DNA of 64,000 bases from Siphonodentalium dalli (GCA_032622095.1 CP136061.1:62065127-62129126), one strand, 5' to 3'. Positions 46,740 to 57,954 are shown, counted from the first letter of the stretch. The notes: generated by a model not told the origin, from the letters alone. Program-made: numbers and translations.

Positions 46740-46984
46740 ATTATCCAAAACCTCGACAAAACATACTTAAATCAACAAATGGGACGCGAAACTAACACCG
46801 GCTTCTATAAGGCATGCATGCGCCGACGTTTCACGTAACTATGCGCTGTTTGCCCACGTAAAGAAATAGTCCCAGATAAATAAAGACTCTGGTGTATTTA
46901 ATGGCGTATATGTAATGACATAGCTTTTCAAACTCTTCATTCATTATAGTTTGTTGGAAAAATATTGGAAGCCATAGTATTTTG

Positions 46985-47070
46985 AGACGTAGCGTACGAC
47001 ATACGACAAACCGGAAGCGTAACATAAACAGACGAACCGGAAGCGTAGCGTAAACAGACGACAAACCGGA
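46985..47070. repeat. Short tandem repeat, GGAAGCGTA...AACAGACGA
   Basis: Two to three imperfect units of ACCGGAAGCGTAGCGTAAAC followed by AGACGACAA. Confidence 0.7.
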
Positions 47071-48127
47071 AGTCAAAGGTCACCTGGCACTATTGCCTGT
47101 TATTAAACGAACGTTTAATATCACGATTTATAGCATGGCTTTATTGAATGGAATAAGGTTCGCATCATGTAATAAAAGACAATTGCAATGTATAGCACTC
47201 TAAAACATCACTATACCGTACATTTCCAATCGCATGAAGTCGCATGCGTGGACGGATATTATGTGATATCCGATTATAATAGGACAGGAACCGAATTTCT
47301 GGGATCGATGTGTCCCGTCCACCGACCTTTATCCAATTAAGTATTGCTGCGAGGGAGTTATAAGGCAAATTTCCCTCACATTGTACGTTGTTAATAGAGC
47401 GCAATGTAACATTGACCAAACACGCAGACGCATCACGAACTACACTGTTCACACGTTATGACATACAACAAATACACGATGTACAGATGTACGTGCATGA
47501 CACACTCAGATTCCATATCAACAACGTTGCGATATTCACAGTGAACACCCTTGAAATGGGATTTGTTATGAGATTATTCAAGGGTTGCAAGGAATGTCAC
47601 TCGACTGAGGGTAGGTTCTTAAAACCACTGGTATGCATGCAGGCGATGACATGTCCTGAATACATATTGTGGAGTATGATACAAGATCTATACTGTAGTG
47701 TCAACTAAAATATAGAAGTAATTGGTAGCCTGACGGCGGAAAGTTTTTAAAGGTCCCAATCACAAATAGGCTGTGTATACCCATTGAGAACAGCGGTGGG
47801 GTGTACTGCAAAAGGTCCAAAATGTAACTATATTAAAATCACAGCAGAAACACCGTCACCACAGTTAACAAATGGGAGAAAATATAATCGTAACCTGATG
47901 TTGGGCTATTAACAATTTTAGAAAGTAATTTGGATAGCTAGCAAAGGGCCAAGAGAAATTTATAGCCAAAGGGTTCAATTTGGATTTGATAGTATACATG
48001 TGTGTTGTAACAGCAGAATAAAGAAATGTGTGCTTAAGTAGTGTGAAAAGATGTGTCTTGTGTTAAAATCAAAATTTTCATCGACGTTATCTTCAGTTAC
48101 ATATCTCGGTGACGAATCTTCTAATGC
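47071..48127. other. Intron, one dispersed copy of the 27-bp unit
   Basis: At about 47529-47565 there is GCGATATTCACAGTGAACAC followed by CCTTGAAATGGGATTTGT, which matches the end of the 27-bp array at 48128. Otherwise nothing is recognised. Confidence 0.45.
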
Positions 48128-48212
48128 GATATTCACAGTGAACGCCCTTGAAGCGATATTCACAGTGAACGCCCTTGAAGTGATGTTCACAGTGAACGCC
48201 CTTGAAATGGGA
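48128..48212 (+). repeat. 27-bp tandem repeat, three units
   Basis: GCGATATTCACAGTGAACGC followed by CCTTGAA twice, then the same with GTGATG. Each unit contains the palindrome TTCACAGTGAA. The period is divisible by 3, so a plus and a minus frame stay open. Confidence 0.9.
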
Positions 48213-48267
48213 TTTGTCCCGTTTCGGGTTTGTGCTGTCGAATATGTTCTTGTTCTAATGGTTTCAT

Positions 48268-48373
48268 CACAGGCCCCTGGTGGGAAAATTCCACCACGAG
48301 TATCCACCTTAATATCTTAATACGGTATCAAGGTGGATACTCGTGGTTGGGTTGTCGCACCAGGGGACCTGTG
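48268..48373. mobile_element. 106-bp hAT-like hairpin with 8-bp duplication
   Basis: The ends CACAGGCCCCTGGTG and CACCAGGGGACCTGTG are inverted, and the interior ACGAGTATCCACCTTAATA mirrors TCAAGGTGGATACTCGTGG. Both sides carry GGTTTCAT (48260-48267, 48374-48381). Confidence 0.87.
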
Positions 48374-48786
48374 GGTTTCATGGCATAAGTTCAGGGTGGA
48401 TGTGATTTCAATGCACATATTAATATTACATATACTATTATATAATTATGTATCTGCATGTTAAATGTGCTTTTGCCATGCATTAGTATTTAAATTTGTA
48501 TATCTCACATACCATATTTATTGATAAAGGTATACAACATACAAATACAGATAACAATACATGTAGCTGTAAATAAGGTGCATCAACAATACATTATATA
48601 TGGGATAAAATGTTGGGGATATAGTTACATGTAAATGTATTAAAGAAAATGTCGTGGGTTGGTGGTAGTTAAATATTTCAAAGAAAATTACAATTGTAGT
48701 TACCTGCATCAAGGAAAATGTCGGGATGGGTTATATTTATGCATTAAAGTACATTTCGGAGGAGGGGTCATGAAGAATATCATATA

Positions 48787-49203
48787 TTAACCCTTTCAGT
48801 GCCAGGTCCGATTTTTGTATCAACCCGTATACCCTGTGCCAATGCATTCTCTTATATATGCGAGTCGACCATAGGTCGCCTCGCATATATAAGATAATGC
48901 ATTGGCCTAACAATTTTTCATCATTTGTTATTATTTTTTGCAATTTTTTACAATTTTAATAATTTTTTCTTATATTCTTTTACAGACTTATTTTGTAGGT
49001 TTAGTGCCAGGGAATCTTACGTTTTTCATGGGCATCAAAATTATTACTATGAATACTTGGTGATAGTTTTGAGTTATAACATGCCCCTAAGGTTTTAACC
49101 AGTTTGTTTTTAAATTCGCTATAGCATGCTTAAGCATACCCAAAACATGTACAGACCGTAAATTAGGGCCGATGAGATCGGCCCCTGGCACTGAAAGGGT
49201 TAA
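48787..49203. mobile_element. piggyBac-like MITE containing a palindrome cassette
   Basis: TTAA at both ends, CCCTTTCAGTGCCAGG against GCCCCTGGCACTGAAAGGG. After TGTATCAACCCGTAT comes ACCCTGTG, the 67-bp palindrome (48839-48905) and CCTAACAA with the T-rich spacer known from the TGACCCGCC elements. The relative at 51071-51232 has the same ends but no cassette. Confidence 0.83.
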
Positions 49204-49664
49204 AATGATATTTATTTGCAGACATATAACTTAGCAACGATTAACATCAACTGTTGCTGTATTTAAAGGGACCCAAGCTGTTGTTGTCTTTAACGGGGCC
49301 AAGGCACTCGCAGTTGGTAAATGTAAACAAAATATAAAAGTCTGTAAAACATCACAAATGAGAAGAACATGGAGAAATAAATATAATTCGTTCTTTTATT
49401 CATTATATTGACAGTTCTCTAATAACGAAATGTCGCACGTTGAAGCCATTGTTATGTTGTTATGTTAAACAAAACTGTTACAGTGATTTGTAAACAGATA
49501 TCGCTAATTGTTTAGTAAAATCAAATAGTTCAGTATTATGATTTTCAGAATAGTTTCCAGTGCTTTGGCCTTTTCCAATGTTTATCGTCAAGTTTTAATT
49601 AAACGTTGGTATCTTATTGGACTTATAGGACTATTTACATATCAATGCATTTGACATGCGAAAT
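49204..49664. other. Intron, nothing recognised
   Basis: Contains a local duplication of AAAGGGACCCAAGCTGTTG-like sequence (49240-49290). No gene. Confidence 0.35.
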
Positions 49665-50060
49665 CTCATTATTGCAGAGTTAAAGACATATTATGGACTT
49701 GTTCAGGTTCGTGAAATTGATAAAGTAGTGCTCAGGCGCTATGCCATCTTGGGGGATGTAGCATTTTACTAACATCGCCGAAAATTTCAAAGAAATCGAC
49801 CATACCACTCCATAGGAAACGTCGTCTGAACTACCCCAATTGTAAATATTTACATCTCGATTCGGGACGCAACTATCGCCGATAATCTAACACAAATGAT
49901 TTCGCCATCGAGAGTCATTGCATTTAATTAATATATTAGAATGACGGTGTATATCGTCAATTTGGATTAATGTTCGTAACAAATAACTATTTTGAGAAAG
50001 ATTATTCTCAATTTCTAAGTGATCACCCTACCGGAGTGTTTCATATGACTTTAAGTATAA
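49665..50060 (+). repeat. Dispersed repeat, copy 2 (inverted to 12330-12790)
   Basis: Shares AAAGACATATTATGGACTTG, CTAACATCGCCGAAAATTTC, GAAATCGACCATACCAC and ATCTAACACAAATGATTT with the earlier copy, in opposite orientation. Confidence 0.6.
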
Positions 50061-50374
50061 TGAAAATAAGAACAAATTCCATCTATTGTTCACGCACTAC
50101 TTGTTGGTGACAGTTGTTTTACATACTTTTATAAACATTTATCTTATTTCGCATGAACACAATTCAAAGACCTTGAGTCCCTTTAACCGTGTACATGCAA
50201 CGTGGTTTTCAATTGTATACATGTAGCATTAGTACACGCACTTAACTATTCGATATTCTATATATTATTTACTACATACCGTTATGAAATTACCTAGATC
50301 CGCGATATCAGATTAAGTGACGTAATCACGTCTATACGAGCGTCGGGGGAAATGATCAACCGAGACCATATACT

Positions 50375-50902
50375 TAAAGTTACGGGCGGCGTTGGCGGTG
50401 GATATGCTGTTAAAATATTCAACTCCGCCAAAAACCGCCATAAACAGAAGGAATAGTAAGATAAAGACAGACTTTGTTCTTATGCCAATCAGAAATATGA
50501 CATAAACAGTATGTTATTGTCAAAAAAATTCCCCTTTGTCATGTAAACAAACGCAAAAAAAACGTTACGTTTCCTTGCTTTTGTTTAGGTCCGGATATGG
50601 TAAACATAAAGAGCGTTATTGGTTACTGTTTTCCTGATATGGAAATAATAAAGAGCGTTTATATCATTTTGCGTGATTAACCAATAGAATTGCGCTGTGT
50701 TATGTACACAAATTCTGTAACACGAGCAGTCTCTTGTTTACGTACACCATCGTACGTCTTGACGACAATATACTACTTACGCGCTGACTATGTTTGGCAT
50801 ATGAGCGGAACTGTATATATGTTGGTGTTCCTTCTGTTGGTGGCGATTTGAACAAATATAGATATTTCTGAAACGAACGCCACCCGTGCCTTTAAGGTGT
50901 AT
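50375..50902. mobile_element. MITE with TTAAAGGCACGGGTGGCGTT ends, copy 2
   Basis: Left TTAAAGTTACGGGCGGCGTT and right (inverted) TTAAAGGCACGGGTGGCGTT make a 20-bp terminal repeat with three differences. The interior matches 14128-14645. No ORF. Confidence 0.72.
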
Positions 50903-51070
50903 ATTCGAGAACGACGTTTATATGATATATGTATTATGATCAATGACATTATAGGATGAGAAAAGTTGGTAGTTGGTTTTTATGAATGGAAACCTGCTAA
51001 GTGCGACGGCTGAACATGTGTTTTAATTAACGACAATTTCGCCTCTATCTCCTTGAATAGTGAATGTCAG

Positions 51071-51232
51071 TTAACCCTTTCAGTGCTAAGTCCGATTTTT
51101 GAATCAACCCATATTTCCTTGATCATTTTTCAAATTTATTGATTATAATAATGTGATACATTGATGAAAAGAGCAAATGATCAAGGAAATATGGGTTGAT
51201 ACAAAAATCGGACTTGGTACTGAAAGGGTTAA
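51071..51232. mobile_element. piggyBac-like palindromic MITE, empty form
   Basis: TTAA at both ends, then CCCTTTCAGTGCTAAGTCCG mirrored by CGGACTTGGTACTGAAAGGG, and TCAACCCATATTTCCTTGAT mirrored in the interior. 162 bp, nearly a perfect palindrome. Confidence 0.88.
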
Positions 51233-51289
51233 CAGAGAGGGTGAATCCTTCATACCAGTTAAGAAGATGGAACGCTAGCACAATACGTA

Positions 51290-51765
51290 GTATATCATAA
51301 GCAGCTTATTAGGCCATGGTTAGACAAAAGTTAGAGTATGCTGCTGCAATTTGGTCCCCCATACTTTAGAAAACATAACTAACATGGAACGAGTACAAAA
51401 CCGGTCCATCCGTTGGATCTCTGATGACTATTCAAGATTCTCAAGTCTGTCAAAAATGAGGGAAGAATTAAAACTAAAACCCCCTGAGGACAGAAGAACC
51501 ATCTCAAAATTATCCCACTTCGGTAAAATAGTCCATAACCAAGTAGATGTCACTGTTCCAGATTAACCCCAGAAACCACTCAGACATAGCAGATATATAT
51601 AGCAACGCTGACACTTATCGTCCAATTCACACTGGGCCAAATTACCTCAGACACTCATTCTTCCCAAGCACAGCTATACTTTGGAAATACCTCCCATCTG
51701 ATCTGATTAAGCTCTCTGACATTGACCAGTTCAGAAGGCGTGCTTATCAGCTTCAACCATAAACC
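51290..51765 (+). pseudogene. Decayed LINE C-terminal region
   Basis: Plus-strand pieces VRQKLEYAAAIWSP, HTLENITNMERVQNRSIRWI and YSRFSSLSKM, then FRRRAYQLQP after LRHSFFPSTAILWKYLP. They are the usual jockey/CR1-type order (P-x-L-E-Y-A...W-x-P...x-E-x-V-Q-x-R...Y...S-F-F-P-x-T...W-x-x-L-P). At least two frameshifts (a missing C near 51350 and a shift near 51565) separate the pieces. It belongs to a different LINE family from 38403-39886. Confidence 0.88.
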
Positions 51766-52364
51766 CAACATCAACCTTTGTTTTTAACATGCTTTTATCT
51801 GTAATATTCTTTTAAATGACAAACTTGTCACTACTATCCACCAACTTCCTACTCGCACTGACGCGCCTGACCGGTTTGGCGATATCTCATCGCGGGATCG
51901 ATCCGCGGCTTTGACACCCGAAATTATGGTGAGTACCCACACTTGGTCGCGGATAGTATTTTTGCGAACCGCTCTGTATGTTAGACAATTTTATGGCTAA
52001 TTAAACATATATTGTTCTATTGATACACGCATCATCCACCGTCAATGGCTGATAATTATGTTTCAAACGAACTACCTAACGTCGAAAAGTGTCTACTATT
52101 TATGTTAAAATCGGAAATGAGCCGGAATTTCCATTAAATTTATCGGGATGAGAGCAAGCTATGGTCGCTATCCCATTGAGGGAACATTCCGCTTTACGAA
52201 ATTATATTTTTAATAGTGGATATCACCATTCAACTGTGAGATATATAGATTTATCTGAGGGAAGATATGTTCATTTATGAAAACTGCATGGTCTGATTTG
52301 GCGATACCTTCCGGTTTGGCGATCCCACGTACACGGAGGTGAATATGCGTGCACAGCTTCTTTG
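51766..52364. other. Intron, nothing recognised
   Basis: A TTTGGCGAT motif recurs near 51874 and 52304-52320. No gene. Confidence 0.35.
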
Positions 52365-52680
52365 CTGAATTGGGGCATCGGTGGCTCAATCAGTTAGGGG
52401 TACAATTCCAAGCCGTATCACCTACAGCGCTGGCGATAAGGGTTCAAATACACATGTTTCATCTGGACTTTGTCACTCGAAATCATTGTCTGGTGTAATC
52501 GCCGATGGCCGGTGGTTTTCCGCAAATGGTCGACGGTTTTATCAGCCATTGAAATCACTGTTGGATTAGCCGTAAATGTGCGGATTTCCTCCACCACTAA
52601 AACTGACAATGTCGTGATATGGCCTCAGTTGCCGAAAGCGACATTAAACCCCAGAGCAATCAATCGATCAATCTTTGTTG
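52365..52680 (+). mobile_element. tRNA-derived SINE
   Basis: The 5' part is tRNA-like: TGGCTCAATCAGTTAGGGGT as an A-box-type segment and GGGTTCAAATAC as a B-box-type segment about 60 bp further on. A middle part of unknown origin follows, then the tail GTTGCCGAAAGCGACATTAA and ACCCC..., ending in AATCAATCAATC repeats. I recall closely similar GCCGAAAGCGAC-type tails from bivalve SINEs (memory, not a search). RNA polymerase III would transcribe such elements. Confidence 0.8.
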
Positions 52681-53029
52681 AATCCTGGATACCAGCTAAA
52701 TCAGGATTATGACTCTTCAGTACCTGTTAACATGGGGGGTTTGAATATGACCATTACGTACCACTTATAAGTCACCCGAACCCCACGTACCAGAAAGTTG
52801 GTGATAGACACCCTCATTCACTACGCCGATAAATGACCGGTTGCCATTAACTAGTAATTATATGCGGTATAGTTCGTGCGTATATACTGCTATTAGACAT
52901 TTACGCCCACTTGCCTTCCGTACAATTCCGGCTCGAATGCGAGGTGGTCCGCCCATGATTCGGGCGAAAAATAAATGATGTCGTACATTATTAATCAAGC
53001 AAATTTCCCCGGCCTTCCTGTTAACATAC
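52681..53029. other. Intron just 3' of exon 3, nothing recognised
   Basis: The minus-strand frame of exon 3 runs on through here to 52858 without plexin resemblance. Confidence 0.4.
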
Positions 53030-53163
53030 TTTATAAGGCATGGTACACTGCCCACGTAAACATCGACATCATTTCCTGTGTCCATGCTGGTGCCGTTAAT
53101 CATGATTGTCGTCCCGCCGGACTTCAGCCCACGTAGAGGGCTGACTCCCACAATCGTAGGGTC
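53030..53163 (-). CDS. Plexin exon 3: start of IPT4 domain
   Basis: Encodes residues 85-128 plus two bases. The sequence opens DPTIVGVSPLRGLKSGGT, the expected D-P-x-V-x-x-x-x-P...SGGT start of the next IPT domain, immediately after the FSYE end of exon 2. It continues with an N-glycosylation site (NGTS) and VGSVPC. Acceptor cttacag, donor ATAAA|GTATGT. The open frame runs on into the intron to 52858, but the plexin resemblance stops at the donor and the phase then fits exon 4. Confidence 0.9.
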
Positions 53164-53250
53164 CTGTAAGATAATTGATAAATAACTATTGTTTCGATTA
53201 AATTTATGTAGTTATAACCGGAACTTTTGGAAACATTTTTTTATAATATG

Positions 53251-53707
53251 TGAACCCGCCATATCAAATCCAGTCGGAAGTCGGGATTTTTTTTACCCTG
53301 TGCCAATGCATTCTCTTATATATGCGAGTCGACCATAGGTCGCCTCGCATATATAAGGTAATGCATTGGCCTAACAATTTTTTACAATTTTAATAATTTG
53401 TTCTTGTATTCTTTAACAATTTTGTAATTTCACCCATACAGAACCCCAGACAAACACGAGCAGACGACACTCTTCTATGTGCTTCTATATATTTGTGGGG
53501 CTCCCTGCAGGGTAATGGATGTTTTTTTATTTTATGTCCTAAAAATTGTAAGAAACATTTATTTAAAAAACATGATAAAAAATTGTTAAGCCAATGCATT
53601 CTCTTATATATGCGAGGCGACCTATGGTCGACTCGCATATATAAGAGAATGCATTGGCACAGGGTAAAAAAAATCCCGACTTCCGACTGGATTTGATATG
53701 GCGGGTT
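53251..53707. mobile_element. Composite double-hairpin MITE, copy 2
   Basis: The ends TGAACCCGCCATATCAAATC and GATTTGATATGGCGGGTTA each lead to a palindrome (53303-53369, 53591-53657). The spacer is like copy 1 but in reverse orientation. It lies 88 bp upstream of the exon 3 acceptor. Confidence 0.87.
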
Positions 53708-54008
53708 ACACATATAGAGCGTTATACAGTACATTGGTCTCCAACATTTACCGTTGTGACTCATAAACTTAATGTAGCCATGCACATAATCGAAGCACAA
53801 ATTAATTCGAATTCTTCAATACCATCCATTATTGGTCTAAACTGTCCAGCTTCGTCAATATATTTCAATAAAATTAGACCAGTTATTTGTAAGCAAAACA
53901 AGTTGTTTAACAAAAAATAACCGACCACACTTCCAGCTACAGAGAAACTGCATGCTGTTCGTCATTTTAATCGGCCAGTCAACATAAAATCAACAATGCA
54001 GACATATT

Positions 54009-54477
54009 TGACCCGCCATATCAAATCCAGTCGGAAGTCGGGATTTTTTTACCCTGTGCCACAGTGTGTGCCAATGCATTCTCTTATATATGAGAGTCGA
54101 CCATAGGTCGCCTCGCATATATAAGAGAATGCATTGGCTTAACAATTTTTTATCATGTTTTTTAAATAAATGTTTCTTACAATTTTTAGGACATAAAATA
54201 AAAAAAAACATCCATTACCCTGCAGGGAGCCCCACACATATATAGAAGCACATAGAAGAGTGTCGTCTGCTCATGTTTGTCTGGGGCTCTGTATTGGTGA
54301 AATTATAAAATTGTTAAAGAATACAAGAACAAATTATTAAAATTGTAAAAAATTGTTAGGCTAATGCATTCTCTTATATATGCGAGGCGACCTATGGTCG
54401 ACTCGCATATATAAGAGAATGCATTGGCACAGGGTTAAAAAATCCCGACTTCCGACTGGATTTGATATGGCGGGTCA
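54009..54477. mobile_element. Composite double-hairpin MITE, copy 3, with CATATT duplication
   Basis: TGACCCGCCATATCAAATCC ends, palindromes at 54071-54137 and 54361-54427, and a spacer as in copy 1. The hexamer CATATT is present on both sides (54003-54008, 54478-54483), the best duplication I see for this family. A short GTGCCACAGTGT insertion precedes the first palindrome. Confidence 0.87.
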
Positions 54478-54917
54478 CATATTTTCAAACACTGTGGGGT
54501 TGCTGTCCAGGAAATAGTTCACGCGTCTGTGCTTTGTGCAGAGTTTATAGACAAATAACTTTAATGGCGAACGGACAGCCAATGATTAAATGTTAACATC
54601 GCTGCACAAAATGCCTCTGCAGAGGCGGTAACAAACTTGAAAAAAAAGATAAAGTGCATCAAAGTGAAACAAATCTTCATCGCACAAGTTCACTGTTCAT
54701 AAGAAATGCATATATGTCCCACGCTCTCAACATGTAAGTAATCATATCGTAAAGTTAATCGTGACAACATTAACAATTCTCTATCAACTAGAATGAAGTG
54801 GGTTCCAGTACTTCCTCCAATTAACTAACCACTGGTTTTAGGCTTAAATGTAAGCTTAGAGTAAGAGATAAAAGCTGAAGGTTGAGCTTGGACGAAATGG
54901 GCAGCCAAACATACAGT

Positions 54918-54992
54918 AAACGACTAAATCCTGAAAAATTACCCATAATTCTGCTGTGGTAAAGTGGTCAATTACTTTGGGCATTACTGTAC
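54918..54992. mobile_element. pogo/Tc1-type MITE, right half
   Basis: CGACTAAATCCTGAAAAATT, ACCCATAATTCTGCTGTGGT and GGGCATTACTGTA are the right arm of the 22453-22665 family. The left arm is absent. Confidence 0.75.
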
Positions 54993-56007
54993 CCAATATG
55001 ATAAAGCGATTTGTAGAAAAAATATGAAGCGAATGAATTGAAAAAGAAGAATACTCAGGGTGGATACACACATGCATGTAATTTCTGTATGTAAAATACA
55101 TGTATTTTAAATGGCCACACCAATAATTGACAACATTAATCACCTGCGCGCGAGCGGTTCATTGTTAACAGGCCAGACAAGTGAGTAGTGATAAGCGAAG
55201 TCAAACTGTCTGCTATCAGGACATTTAAGGCGGAAATTAGGCGGAAATTAGTCAAGTCTGTGTGATATCTGGCATTGTATTAATGGACGAACACCAGAAG
55301 CGACACGTCTGGTATATACAGGCTTGATATAGAACATTTTCGACCATGATGCTTGTTTGGCGTGGGTTCTCGAAAGCTTCAAATCGCTAAGGGACTTAGT
55401 TGAATGTATCGGTCGGAATAATCTGGGCAAAAAAGTACAATATAATATGTTTTACTTAAATAGCGCAGAGTTAGCCACCCCCGCCTGGTAGCTTCGGGAT
55501 CATATATAGTCCCAAGTCGGGGATCATATATAGCCAAGAGAGGACTGGTAATTATATAAATATAACGCCAACCATAATTTCCATATATGGGTTATCCCAC
55601 GAACAATTATTTTAAGTGGACCAAAATAGCGGTTTCTCTACACTCCGACTTAATTGGAACTCGAACTCAGTGCGGTCAACAAGTCGGCAATGATTAGGTT
55701 GTCAGTGGACACACATTAGATTGTCTGTATGATCCATGTAAAACGAAAAATACACGATAATTACAGAGATTATATGCATGTGTGTATCCACCCTTAGTAA
55801 TCAATATAATGGGATGTGTGAAACATATTCATTAGCGGAACAGATTTCATAAAGAAACAAGTTTACAATAATCTCTGCTCTGATTTTATTCGTCAATATC
55901 CAAAATGTCAAGCACTGAAATAAAATAAATTACCATTACATGCACATAGTTTATCATGAAGTTGAACTGGAATTAAACTGACCTCTTGCCACCACAAGTG
56001 TCCCCGG
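54993..56007. other. Intron 3' of exon 2, nothing recognised
   Basis: GGGATCATATATAG occurs twice at 55497-55535. No gene. Confidence 0.4.
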
Positions 56008-56104
56008 CACAGGTCCCCAGAACAAAAATTGACCCCACCCCCAATAATACTTAATCCTATTAAGTATTATTGGGTGGGGTCAATTTTTGTTCTGGGGACA
56101 TGTG
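56008..56104. mobile_element. 97-bp hAT-like hairpin with 8-bp duplication
   Basis: The arms CACAGGTCCCCAGAACAAAA and TTTTGTTCTGGGGACATGTG extend into a TTGACCCCACCCCCAATAAT stem. Both sides carry GTCCCCGG (56000-56007, 56105-56112). Confidence 0.88.
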
Positions 56105-56182
56105 GTCCCCGGTGGCTATATTATTGTAAATAAATGTCGTGTTACATATGTTATGTGTGACATTTTGTTTTGTTTATGTTAC

Positions 56183-56282
56183 CTCGTATGAGAATGGAGA
56201 TTTGTAGGTGGTTGAATGGTTGTTGACTCTGACGACAACTTGGCCAATCTTATCCTGGCTCGCGCCCGTCCGGCACGAAATC
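56183..56282 (-). CDS. Plexin exon 2: end of IPT3 domain
   Basis: Completes codon 51 and encodes residues to 84 (RISCRTGASQDKIGQVVVRV then NNHSTTYKSPFSYE). This matches the plexin IPT pattern of a Cys-containing strand (I-x-C) followed by V-x-V and an F-x-Y strand at the domain end. Acceptor tttgtctag, donor GAG|GTAACA. Length 100 bp, phase 2 to phase 0, which fits both neighbours. A 97-bp hAT-like hairpin lies 78 bp downstream of the donor. Confidence 0.92.
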
Positions 56283-56414
56283 CTAGACAAATAAAAATAC
56301 AACGTTGTATCCAGCTCCAGTGAGGTATATATTTATTGCATTACACATCCATGCTATTTTCATGAAGGGCAATCTTGCGAATGACCGATTCATTTCAGAA
56401 ACAGAACAAGCTTT

Positions 56415-56815
56415 GCAATAGTGTAGCTGACATTTGCAGAATGAGGTCCCCAGAGGGTGAATTTAGCGCAGCGGGCTAGCATCACTAAATTCCCCATATG
56501 TGGGCCTCATTCTGTTTAGACCTCAATTGCTAAGGGAGACCTAGGATCAGACTGAATTGTTTCCAGTTGATGTTCACCCATAAGTCACCTCGATTATACA
56601 GTTTTTATTCCGCTAATTAGGGGATATGGAATGGAAAACGTACCTGAAAACAATGTTAATTTGGGACTATAAATACTTCCCAGAAGATGAGGCCTATGCA
56701 GAATGAGGTTCCAAGAGGGTGAATTTTGGTGATACTAGCCCGATGGGATAGAATAACTAAGTTCGCCCTCTGCGGACCTCATTCTGCAAATGTCATACGC
56801 ACTATTTCAAGGATT
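56415..56815. mobile_element. Full double-hairpin MITE (GAGGTCCCCAGAGGG family)
   Basis: Left hairpin 56437-56513 (GCAGAATGAGGTCCCCAGAG), spacer of about 190 bp, right hairpin 56698-56788, ending GCAAATGTCATACGCACTAT and TTCAAGG as the counterpart of the left ATAGTGTAGCTGACATTTGC. Both hairpins are partly eroded in their loops. Confidence 0.8.
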
Positions 56816-57954
56816 TAAACAGAAACTTCTTGCGATAAATAATGCGGTCATTCATATAAACATATTTATTTTCCTATCAGTACAATATATAAACTTACGT
56901 CAACCAACAAACCACTCATCAACTTGCACATTGTAGTATGTTGGTGGATGAAATATCAACAGCCCCAAACTTGCACGACATACACGGTATGTTGGTTGGT
57001 TGGGTGGGCGCCATTTGCAGTTGACACATTTTGCATAATGAACAACTAAATGATAAGATATACGAATAGCTTATACTATGGTCGTAAATTTTCGTGTAGT
57101 CCAAAAACCCTTTTTGCAGAATTTACTATTACGAGTCCGTGTGTGAGAAAATGGCGTCGTTCAAAGTTTTCGCCACTCTCAGTAAGGTGATATAGTTATT
57201 TTGTACTTAATTATGTTGTTATCGTGTCATAGTAAGTGGTGTAGGCTCGAGGGGTTGCATGCTAAACTCGATGCCATATGCATTCTTGGCTTCTCAAAAC
57301 AGTAAGCGTAACTACGAATATGGCAAAATCACAACTGATAGAAAGAACAGTGACGTGGTACCATATTCGCAATTCTTATCAGTAGTTGTTCTTTATGTCA
57401 AGCAATCAGTCCCTATTCCCCAAAATAATTAAACCTATAAATTGCTTCTCCATTTTGCGACAAATATATCTGAACGACACTATAAAGACGGGATGGTACT
57501 GACATCAATTATATTGATCTACCAATCTCATCCATTTGTAACTGCATAACGCAAATACAATCCCACGAGGACAGATAAACCATGTTGAATCGGCACATGT
57601 GCTTAGAAAAAAGTAGTAAATAATTTGAAAATATTTCGATATACATACATTTTAATTTTAATTCCAATATTAACTCATGCTTGACATACTCAGAACAGAT
57701 TGATAATAAACGGTGATATACATAAGCCTATCGCTAACGCTCAGTTGGTTGTTATCCAGTGGTTTTGGGGAAAACGTCACCCAGATTCCCAAACAGGCAA
57801 ACATCACACAACTTCCCAAAAACTGATAACAAGACACCCGACCCGGGTTGCATCGCTATTATCAATAGATAGCACACATATCAACCATTATTGTTTCAAA
57901 TCGATGGAAACAAACGACAATCATACAAATCACGTTCAATTAGGTCAAGCCTAA
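56816..57954. other. Intron upstream of exon 2, nothing recognised
   Basis: 1.1 kb. ATATGGCAAAATC near 57318 and CCATATTCGCAATT near 57360 form only a weak inverted pair. No gene. Confidence 0.4.

Noticed and set aside
52381-52452. Possible tRNA gene
   Set aside because: Only A- and B-box-like segments are present and the cloverleaf is not complete; it continues into a SINE body and tail.
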